NCBI GenBank assembly: GCA_028532905.1
Contig: JAQQAM010000016.1
Location: forward strand, 1 to 64,000
Length of the DNA: 64,000 nt
Direction of reading: 5' to 3'
Origin: Spirochaetales bacterium
GTDB taxonomy: Bacteria; Spirochaetota; Spirochaetia; DSM-2461
In this document: positions 27,861 through 34,404 of the stretch, piece by piece
Layout: every line of letters begins with the position of its first letter
Position numbering within the stretch: the stretch's first letter is position 1
The notes under the pieces: model-generated
Told to the model about the DNA's origin: nothing
Databases searched by the model: none
The model's input: only the letters and a program-made list of their open reading frames with translations
Translations under genes and position numbers: made by a program

Positions 27861-29072
27861 ATGAAATATGTAAAACCTTCTGTTTCATTATTCTTCCTGT
27901 TAACTCTGATTTTTATTACATCATTTTCTGCAAGACAGCTCTCCTCTCAGGACAGAGCCTCAGAATCAGAACCTTCACGGCTGCATATCAGATTAACCGA
28001 AAAAGAACAGCAATGGCTTGATAAGCATAAAACAATACGTATAGGGGGCCCAAAGAGCTTTCCTCCTTTTCATGCCTACACAGAGAAGGGGATGTCTGAA
28101 GGGATAGCCAGTGACTATGTAGATCTTATACTCAGCAGTCTGGATGTTGAAGTCATTTCGGTACCTGATCTGCCCTGGCCGGAAGTACTCAAAAGGACAA
28201 GAGACAAAGAGCTGGATCTGATCGCCTGTTCAGGTAAAAGTCCTGACAGGGAAGAATACTTACTGTTCACAGAACCCCACCTCTCCTTCCCCCTGATCAT
28301 CATAACCAGAGAGGATGCTCCCTTTATTTCAGGTCTTCAGGATCTGACAGACAGGAAGGTGGCCCTTCTGCCCCAGAATATTATCAGCGACTGGCTGGAA
28401 ACAGACGGTATTGAAGTTATCCCTTTCAGCGCAGATTCTCCTCTGAAAGCCCTTGAGGCAGTTTCCACCGGTGCGGCAGAAGCCTATATAGGGAACCTGG
28501 CGGCCACCAGTTATCTGATCAGTGAATATGGACTGGTCAATCTGAAAGTTGCCGCTCCCACAGAATACGGGAATTACAATCTGTATATGGCTGTACGGGA
28601 GGACTGGCCAGAGCTGGTATCCATCCTGAACAAGGGGCTGGAGGCCATAAGCGTCGAACAGCATAGGGTCATACGAAACAACTGGCTCTCCATTAAATAC
28701 GAGTACGGCATCAGTCCCCGGGATATTATCCGAACGGTCGTAATCGTTGGGGCAGCGGCAGCGGTCATTCTGCTTATTATTCTCAGATGGAACCGTCTGC
28801 TCAGACAGGAGATAGAAAACCGGAAAAAAACCGAGACCGAACTGAAAGCCGCTTTCGAAGACATCAAGACTCTGAACGGACTACTCCCCATTTGCTCCCA
28901 CTGTAAGAACATCCGGGATGACAAGGGATACTGGAACAAGCTGGAAGCATATCTGGAAGAACATACAGACGCCTCCTTCTCCCACAGTCTCTGTCCCAGA
29001 TGTGCCCGTGAACTCTATGGAAATGAAGAGTGGTTTACTGCAGACCGGAAGGAGAATGAAAAGAAGGAATAA
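27861..29072 (+). CDS. Periplasmic SBP_bac_3 receptor with one TM helix and Cys-rich cytoplasmic tail
   Basis: A 403-residue protein: export signal (1-29), a bacterial solute-binding family 3 domain (about 45-275; IRIGGPKSFPPFHAY, SEGIASDYVDLI), a TM helix near 289-309, a short coiled coil, then a tail with CSHCKNIRDDKGYW and LCPRCARELY. The tail is a putative four-Cys metal site known to me from the C-termini of various proteobacterial and spirochaetal PAS and receiver proteins. There is no HisKA, HATPase or GGDEF domain, so the output must act through the Cys-rich tail or a partner. Ligand family suggests an amino acid or similar small polar molecule. Confidence 0.82.
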   Translation: MKYVKPSVSLFFLLTLIFITSFSARQLSSQDRASESEPSRLHIRLTEKEQQWLDKHKTIRIGGPKSFPPFHAYTEKGMSEGIASDYVDLILSSLDVEVISVPDLPWPEVLKRTRDKELDLIACSGKSPDREEYLLFTEPHLSFPLIIITREDAPFISGLQDLTDRKVALLPQNIISDWLETDGIEVIPFSADSPLKALEAVSTGAAEAYIGNLAATSYLISEYGLVNLKVAAPTEYGNYNLYMAVREDWPELVSILNKGLEAISVEQHRVIRNNWLSIKYEYGISPRDIIRTVVIVGAAAAVILLIILRWNRLLRQEIENRKKTETELKAAFEDIKTLNGLLPICSHCKNIRDDKGYWNKLEAYLEEHTDASFSHSLCPRCARELYGNEEWFTADRKENEKKE

Positions 29073-29209
29073 TGCTCCGGCCTGACTTCGGCAGCCCAAG
29101 AATTTAATCCGGATTATATTTCATATATATAAATTACAATTCACAATTATCACGCCGTGTGTCAGAAAAAATTAAATAAATCATAGCAAATTTTCACTAT
29201 TTTAAGATT

Positions 29210-29266
29210 TTTTAACAGTTTTTCGGTAACAGGGCTTTATCTTCTATCTGTTAAAACCGCTATAAT
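29210..29266 (+). promoter_or_regulatory. Candidate operator and -10 box of the mutase operon
   Basis: TTTTAACAG (29210-29218) and CTGTTAAAA (29248-29256) are perfect 9-bp inverted copies, with a third TAACAG half-site at 29227-29232. A consensus TATAAT follows at 29261-29266. The repeats overlap the expected -35 region, so a repressor or activator site is likely. The 242-bp gap 29073-29314 is otherwise AT-rich; I see no cobalamin riboswitch in it. Confidence 0.55.
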
Positions 29267-29314
29267 AACTTTTTATTTTTTTATTAAGACCAAAACAATA
29301 GAAATGGAGAAATA

Positions 29315-30526
29315 ATGTCACAATTGAAAAATGCCGGACTGATCAGTATGGGAGGATACCTCCCGGCCAAGAATGTCCCTGAAAATAAAAGAGAAAATCT
29401 GGTGAAGTTCCTGAGAAAAGAGACTCTCCTTCATCATGAATATATCGACGAAATTGAAGAAAAGGGTCATATGCCCGGCCGGATTGAAACAAATTACGAC
29501 GGATGGGAGTCACAGCCCTGGTTTGATGAATGGGTATCCAGACTTCCCCCTAAAAAACAGTCCAACCCCTTTCAGGGGGCTGTAGAGAGAAGACGGGTTC
29601 CCATGGACCCTGTATCTGTAAAAAAATCCATACATCCCCACCCCATGCTCTCATCTGATGCCGAGACCATTGCAGCGGCCAAGGCTATTTACAATGCAGG
29701 GATCGACAAGGACGAAATTGACCTTGTCCTCTGTTCTTCTCTGGTTCCCGATCTTCCCGTTCCCCAGAACGCGTCACTGGTTCAGCACAAACTGGGACTC
29801 AAGAATGCGGGGGCCATTAATGTGGATACATGCTGTTCCTCCTTCATCACAATGATGGAGATAGCCATGAATTATGTCCGCTGCGGGGCTAAGAAAAAGG
29901 TTCTGATTGTAGGCAGTTCTCTGGATTCCATAATCAACGATAAATCCACTTACTACAGTGTGTATATCGGTGACGGAGCAGTGGCCGGCATTGTGGGAGA
30001 AGTGGAAAACGGTTACGGCTATATTGCCTCCCATTCCCACAGTATCGGGAAACGCCATAAGGCTATTATCTTTCAGAAACGGGCTCCCAGTATCTTTATT
30101 CCCACATCCCAGGGACCCAGTTACGAGCAGGAATTCGTTACCTTCTATGACAAGGACATGCAGAAAGAGATTGCCCATGAGACTCAGAACGATATCCGCA
30201 GAGTCAGCAGCAAGATGTTCGCAAAGACAAAATACACAGAGAAAGATATAGACTTCCTGGTAACCCACCAGCCTGTTCCCTGGACTCCAGATTCCTGGAG
30301 GGAATGCCTGGGGGTTCCCAAAGAAAAGCTCTATCATTCCTGGGAAAAATATGGAAACATCGCCGTCGCCTCCTCAGCAGTAAACCATTTGGAAGCCATT
30401 GAACAGGGTCTGATGAAAGCCGGTGACAAAACCATGATTGTCTCCTCGGGTGTGGGTGAAAATCACATAGCTCTGTTCCACAGAATCTCACCGACCCTGG
30501 TAGAAAATGTAAAACATGAGTGCTGA
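29315..30526 (+). CDS. KAS III/HMG-CoA synthase-like condensing enzyme with N-terminal insertion
   Basis: A 403-residue thiolase-fold condensing enzyme. The KAS III triad is present: Cys174 in DTCCSSF, His318 in VTHQP and Asn348 in YGNIA. FabH is about 317 residues; the excess is mostly an insertion at about residues 25-100 with many charged and Trp residues, placed before the first conserved strand pair. Enzymes of this type join an acyl-CoA to malonyl-ACP or another acyl thioester. No acyl carrier protein is in the operon, so CoA substrates are possible. GGAGAAATA precedes ATG 29315; it is the first gene of the six-gene operon and overlaps the next gene by 11 bp. Confidence 0.87.
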   Translation: MSQLKNAGLISMGGYLPAKNVPENKRENLVKFLRKETLLHHEYIDEIEEKGHMPGRIETNYDGWESQPWFDEWVSRLPPKKQSNPFQGAVERRRVPMDPVSVKKSIHPHPMLSSDAETIAAAKAIYNAGIDKDEIDLVLCSSLVPDLPVPQNASLVQHKLGLKNAGAINVDTCCSSFITMMEIAMNYVRCGAKKKVLIVGSSLDSIINDKSTYYSVYIGDGAVAGIVGEVENGYGYIASHSHSIGKRHKAIIFQKRAPSIFIPTSQGPSYEQEFVTFYDKDMQKEIAHETQNDIRRVSSKMFAKTKYTEKDIDFLVTHQPVPWTPDSWRECLGVPKEKLYHSWEKYGNIAVASSAVNHLEAIEQGLMKAGDKTMIVSSGVGENHIALFHRISPTLVENVKHEC

Positions 30527-30947
30527 TCTGGATCACATCGCTGTAAAAGTATCCGATATTGAGTCCTTCAGCTCAGCTCTGGCAGGACTGGGGTACACTC
30601 TGGAATCTGTGAAGCAGCATGATGAAGTGGGAATGAAGATTGCCTTTATGGCGCCTCCCTCCCCTTCGGCAGCAGAAAAGATGGAACTTCTTGAGGTTAC
30701 GGATCCGGACAGTCCCATTTCGGGAGACCCTGAAGGTCTCCACCACCTGGCTGTTTCCGTACCGGATATTGAAGAAAGCTACAGAATGATGTCGGAGGAC
30801 CCTCTGTATGCGGTGGAGGGAACCATCAGGCAGGGGGCTCATACCCGGATTTTCTTTTTCAGAATGACCGGACAGAAGGAGCCTCTGTTTGAATGCTGTG
30901 AACAAAAAGGCAGACCTTCGGAAACCAGGGGAGAGAACAGGCAATGA
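30516..30947 (+). CDS. VOC-superfamily protein, methylmalonyl-CoA epimerase-like
   Basis: A 143-residue vicinal-oxygen-chelate protein with two beta-alpha-beta-beta-beta repeats. Likely metal ligands are His7 in LDHIAVKV, the Glu of MELLEV, the His pair in LHHLAVSV and the Glu of FECCE, the pattern seen in methylmalonyl-CoA epimerases and glyoxalases. In this operon it could epimerise an alpha-substituted acyl thioester; that is inference. It overlaps the condensing-enzyme gene by 11 bp and the SDR gene by 4 bp (ATGA). Confidence 0.82.
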   Translation: MSADLDHIAVKVSDIESFSSALAGLGYTLESVKQHDEVGMKIAFMAPPSPSAAEKMELLEVTDPDSPISGDPEGLHHLAVSVPDIEESYRMMSEDPLYAVEGTIRQGAHTRIFFFRMTGQKEPLFECCEQKGRPSETRGENRQ

Positions 30948-31729
30948 ATATGAAACTTGACGGAAAAACAGCCCTTGTCACAGGCGGTGCCGGCGGCATC
31001 GGCAGAGCCGTCACCCTGACCCTGGCGGCAGCCGGAGCCCGGGTGATTGTTGTCTGCCGGGACGTGGAGAAAGCGGAAGAGACCCTTACACTGGCGGAAA
31101 AGCTGGATGGACAGGTGGAATATACCCTTATGGATCTGGCGGATGAGCAGAACCGGGAAGAAGTGATGAACGGAATTCTGGCTGGAGCCGGTACAATCGA
31201 TATCCTTGTAAACAATGCAGGAATCTCCGGATATATGGGTCCCGTCAGCGAGACACCCCTTGATGAGGTGAAGTCCGTTCTGGAAGTGAATCTGAATGCC
31301 CCCTTCCATCTGGCTCAGAAGGTAATTCCTTCCATGACAAAAAAGGGATTCGGCCGGATTATCAATATCAGCTCCGTGGCACCCAGAGTCAATCCGGCCT
31401 TTACGGTCAGCTACAATATGAGCAAAGCCGGACTGAATTCTTTCACCACCTCCCTCTCAAGAGAGGTGGGAGCTAAGGGCATCACAGTCAATGCCCTGGC
31501 TCCCGGGCTGGTCATGACTGAGAGAATCAGAACCAAAAGAATCCCCGGACTGGCAGCCGAAAGAGGACTCACAGAAGATGAGATTCTCAATGGCATGAAA
31601 TCCAAGTCGGATACAAAAGAACTGACAACCGAGAAGGAACTGGCAGAAACAGTGCTGTTTCTCTGCTCTTCCTCTGCCAAAAATATTAGCGGTGAGATTA
31701 TTGAACTCTCCGGGGGATATCAGGGATAA
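30944..31729 (+). CDS. Short-chain dehydrogenase/reductase (FabG-like)
   Basis: A 261-residue classical SDR: cofactor motif TGGAGGIG near residue 14, NNAG, catalytic Ser in INISS, and YNMSK with the Tyr/Lys pair. The Arg following the first strand (VCRD) hints at NADP(H). FabG-like enzymes reduce 3-ketoacyl thioesters, which would logically follow the condensing enzyme of the same operon. The start codon overlaps the previous stop by four bases. The C-terminal ELSGGYQG is usual for FabG-type members. Confidence 0.9.
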   Translation: MNMKLDGKTALVTGGAGGIGRAVTLTLAAAGARVIVVCRDVEKAEETLTLAEKLDGQVEYTLMDLADEQNREEVMNGILAGAGTIDILVNNAGISGYMGPVSETPLDEVKSVLEVNLNAPFHLAQKVIPSMTKKGFGRIINISSVAPRVNPAFTVSYNMSKAGLNSFTTSLSREVGAKGITVNALAPGLVMTERIRTKRIPGLAAERGLTEDEILNGMKSKSDTKELTTEKELAETVLFLCSSSAKNISGEIIELSGGYQG

Positions 31730-31773
31730 TAGGGAACCGGCACCTTCAGTTCCGGAGAAAGGATTTAAACACA

Positions 31774-32223
31774 ATGGTAGACTACAACAAATTCAAAACA
31801 TTTATGGAACAGTACTTCAAGGACTACAGCCAGTACGCACAGGATGCGGAAACAATGCCCAAAATGGACAAATACTGGACTGAGGATATAAAGGTCACAG
31901 CCTATTTCCAGCTGCCCGGGGGTGACTACCCTTTTAAGATGGACAACCGGCGCGTATGGGAAGACTTTCTTATCAAGGGACATCTGACAATCTGGGAAAA
32001 TCTGAGCCCTACAGATATGATGATCGATACGGTTCAGCTTAAGGCGACAGCCATGCTGAAGGTCGTTAAATTCGACCGGAAAACAGACAAGGAACTGGTG
32101 AACCTGGACGGTATAGGATATTACACTCTGGTGGAAAAGGAAGGCGGAACTCTTCAGATAAAGAGCCTGGATTTCTTTACCGGTGATGCCGGTACTTTTG
32201 CCAGCCTCTACACTCAGGAATAA
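31774..32223 (+). CDS. NTF2-like (SnoaL-type) small protein
   Basis: A 149-residue soluble protein whose helix-strand pattern fits the NTF2-like/SnoaL cone fold: N-terminal helix (KFKTFMEQYF), a tryptophan-bearing strand (KYWTEDIKVTAYF), and a long C-terminal sheet. Family members are cyclases, isomerases, dehydratases or ligand-binding proteins; no catalytic residues can be assigned with confidence. GGAGAAAGGA lies upstream of ATG 31774, 44 bp after the SDR stop, so it belongs to the same operon. Confidence 0.65.
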   Translation: MVDYNKFKTFMEQYFKDYSQYAQDAETMPKMDKYWTEDIKVTAYFQLPGGDYPFKMDNRRVWEDFLIKGHLTIWENLSPTDMMIDTVQLKATAMLKVVKFDRKTDKELVNLDGIGYYTLVEKEGGTLQIKSLDFFTGDAGTFASLYTQE

Positions 32224-32237
32224 CAGTAGAAATTGAA

Positions 32238-32284
32238 GAGCCTCCGGGCTTGAATAAATACCAGAAGAGGCTCCGGGGAGCCTC
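32238..32284 (+). promoter_or_regulatory. Three-arm alternative hairpin before the mutase genes
   Basis: GAGCCTC occurs at 32238-32244 and again at 32278-32284, and its exact complement GAGGCTC lies between them at 32267-32273. The middle arm can pair with either copy: 22-nt loop upstream or 4-nt loop (CGGG) downstream. The ribosome site of the mutase small subunit starts right after the last arm. No T run follows, so simple termination is unlikely. Confidence 0.5.
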
Positions 32285-32302
32285 AAAAGGAAGGGGAGAC
32301 AT

Positions 32303-32737
32303 ATGGACAGTAAAGCAGTATTGGTAACCGGCGTTATTGGTGAAGACGTGCATGTAACCGGCATCAGGATTCTGGAACATGCTCTGCGAAAGGACGGCTT
32401 CACTGTTCATTCTCTGGGGATTCACAACTCCCAGGAAGATTTTATCAGCAAGGCTGCGGAAGTAAAAGCCGATGCCATACTGATCTCTTCCCTGGCCGGA
32501 CATGCGGAGATGCTTGTTCAGGGTTTCCGGGAAAAATGCGACAAAGCCGGTCTGAAACAGACTGAACTCTATATTGGCGGCCAGCTGGTAATCCATGCGG
32601 AAGAGTGGGAAGCAACGGAAAAACGCTTTCTGGATCTTGGCTTTACAGCCGTTGCCGTCCCTTTCAATCCCCCCGGAAATGTTCTGGCAGAGCTCAATGA
32701 ACGGTTCTGTGACAGCCGGAAAAAAACCACAGCCTGA
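32303..32737 (+). CDS. B12-binding small subunit of a glutamate-mutase-like enzyme (GlmS/MamA/MutS-like)
   Basis: A 144-residue cobalamin-binding Rossmann-like protein matching the sigma (S) subunit of methylaspartate (glutamate) mutase: DxHxxG at 15-20 (Asp15, His17 as lower axial cobalt ligand, Gly20), SSLAGHAE for the dimethylbenzimidazole pocket, and YIGGQLV. It forms a complex with the large subunit encoded 38 bp downstream, holding adenosylcobalamin between them. The start is supported by AAGGAAGGGGAG. All B12-binding motifs are intact. Confidence 0.93.
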   Translation: MDSKAVLVTGVIGEDVHVTGIRILEHALRKDGFTVHSLGIHNSQEDFISKAAEVKADAILISSLAGHAEMLVQGFREKCDKAGLKQTELYIGGQLVIHAEEWEATEKRFLDLGFTAVAVPFNPPGNVLAELNERFCDSRKKTTA

Positions 32738-32775
32738 GGCAGGATTCCGCCAGGCAGAAACAGGAGAACAGATAA

Positions 32776-34218
32776 TTGGAAATCTCAAACAGGAAATGGT
32801 CGGATGATTTCTTTCAGAAAGAGAGGGAAGAGGTACTGTCCCAGTGGTCCACCGGTGCAGATGTGGACCTTGACGACGCTGTGGCCTACCACAAGAGCCT
32901 GCCGGACTCACAGAATGCGGCTCTGAAAACTCTGAAAGCCAGAGAAGAGGGAAAGACTCTCCTTTGCCCTTCCCTGGGTTCCGATACTGTTGAAAACCAT
33001 AAAAGTCTCCTGCTCCATATGCAGAATGAAGCCGGTGTTGATATCCTGACATCCTATATAGACAGCCTTACAAGAAACTGCCGGTTTGAGATGGCCAGCC
33101 AGGGGCTGATGAAGGCGGAAGCCACAGGACGGCCTGTATTAAACGGCTTTCCCTTTGTTGTCCATGGAGTTCAGAAAACAAGAGAAGTTATGAATGCCGT
33201 CGATCTGCCGTCCATGCTCTTCGGCCCCACCCCCGACGCCAGACTGACCCACGAAATCGGACTGGCCGGCGGTCATACAGGATATTCCGGCGGCCCGATG
33301 ATTTCCTTCTGGAACTACACCAAGAATGTTCCTGTAGAAAGTGTTATTCACAATTTTCAGTATATAAACAGACTCATGGGCACTTATGAAGAGCAGGGTG
33401 TTCCCATCCTTTATGCCGTAAGCGGAGCCATGCCATCGGTCAGCCCGCCTTCACTGATGATTGTGCCGGAAATAATTGAAGTCCTTATTGCCGCCGGTCA
33501 GGGGGTTAAGCACATTCAGTTGAACAACTGGCTCCAGGGACATGTGGCCCAGGATCTGGCCTATATTCAGGTGCTGAAAGAGAAGGCTGATTACTATCTG
33601 AAAGAGTGCGGTTTCGACGATGTGGAAACCATAACCTACAGTGTCAGCCCCACAGGCCGTTTCCCTGTAGAGGCAGACCAGGTGTATGCGCTGATTTCTC
33701 ACTTTACCATGATCGGAGTCATGGGAGGTGTTCAGGTCTGCGGGTCAAGGACCATTGATGAGGCTCTCCATATTCCCACAAAAGAAGGCTCTGCTCACAG
33801 CTTCCGGAATGCCCGAATGTTTCTGAATATGCTTCAGCCCCAGAAATTCGATATCTCCGGCCACAGTGAAATTCAGCAGGAAAAACAGATTATGGAACTG
33901 GAAGTGGACTGCCTGATGAAGAAGATTCTGGAAATCGGGGGCGGCGATATTGTCAAAGGAACCGTCAAAGCTGTGAAGCTTGGCATTCTTGATCAGCCCT
34001 ATTCCACATCCCAGCTGGTGAAAGGTGAAGTTCTGGGCGTCAAGGATGAAAAAGGTGCCGCCCGGTATTTCGATATGGGTCAGCTTCCCTTCAGCCGGGA
34101 GATCAAAGATTTTCACAGAGAAAAAATCGAAGCCAGAGAAAAAATCCTGGGTGAAAAGGTCAGCTATGACACCATCATTCAGGACATGACAGCCATCAGT
34201 GCAGGTTCAATTCTCTAA
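32776..34218 (+). CDS. Large catalytic subunit of a glutamate-mutase-like B12 enzyme (GlmE/MutE-like) with altered substrate site
   Basis: A 480-residue TIM-barrel subunit homologous end to end to glutamate mutase E, which moves carbon skeletons via an adenosyl radical. TTG 32776 is chosen: AGGAG lies upstream and MEISNRKWSDDFF matches the family N-terminus. Compared with my recollection of the Clostridium cochlearium sequence, the first ~220 residues align without gaps. Arg100 and Tyr181 are kept, and the adenosyl-contacting Lys326/Glu330 pair appears as Arg325/Glu329. However Arg66 is Ser66, Arg149 is Phe149, Glu171 is Ser171, Glu214 is Ala214 and Phe216 is Ser216, so the two-carboxylate and amino-group binding set for glutamate is largely lost. 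It is probably active on a different substrate. No MutL-type reactivating protein is next to it. A strong terminator follows. Confidence 0.9.
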   Translation: MEISNRKWSDDFFQKEREEVLSQWSTGADVDLDDAVAYHKSLPDSQNAALKTLKAREEGKTLLCPSLGSDTVENHKSLLLHMQNEAGVDILTSYIDSLTRNCRFEMASQGLMKAEATGRPVLNGFPFVVHGVQKTREVMNAVDLPSMLFGPTPDARLTHEIGLAGGHTGYSGGPMISFWNYTKNVPVESVIHNFQYINRLMGTYEEQGVPILYAVSGAMPSVSPPSLMIVPEIIEVLIAAGQGVKHIQLNNWLQGHVAQDLAYIQVLKEKADYYLKECGFDDVETITYSVSPTGRFPVEADQVYALISHFTMIGVMGGVQVCGSRTIDEALHIPTKEGSAHSFRNARMFLNMLQPQKFDISGHSEIQQEKQIMELEVDCLMKKILEIGGGDIVKGTVKAVKLGILDQPYSTSQLVKGEVLGVKDEKGAARYFDMGQLPFSREIKDFHREKIEAREKILGEKVSYDTIIQDMTAISAGSIL

Positions 34219-34229
34219 ATGACGACCGG

Positions 34230-34265
34230 CAGCCTGACGAATTTGTCAGGCTGTACCGATTTTTC
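34230..34265 (+). terminator. Rho-independent terminator of the mutase operon
   Basis: A 9-bp perfect stem CAGCCTGAC/GTCAGGCTG (34230-34238 and 34245-34253) with a 6-nt loop, followed after a short spacer by TTTTT (34260-34264), 12 bases after the large-subunit stop. Confidence 0.85.
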
Positions 34266-34404
34266 ACATGTTCATGCAAATTCTGAACTCCTGATCATTC
34301 TCAAAACAATAAAATGAATGTAAAATCATTAAAATCTCTTTGGATTTATTAGTGAATTCATCCGTTATAAAAATAACGTCTACAGCATTTTATTTGAGGA
34401 TTTC

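Noticed and set aside
29073-29314. Cobalamin riboswitch ahead of the B12-enzyme operon
   Set aside because: I looked for the conserved B12-box-like core and found none; the region is AT-rich with only the inverted repeats described.
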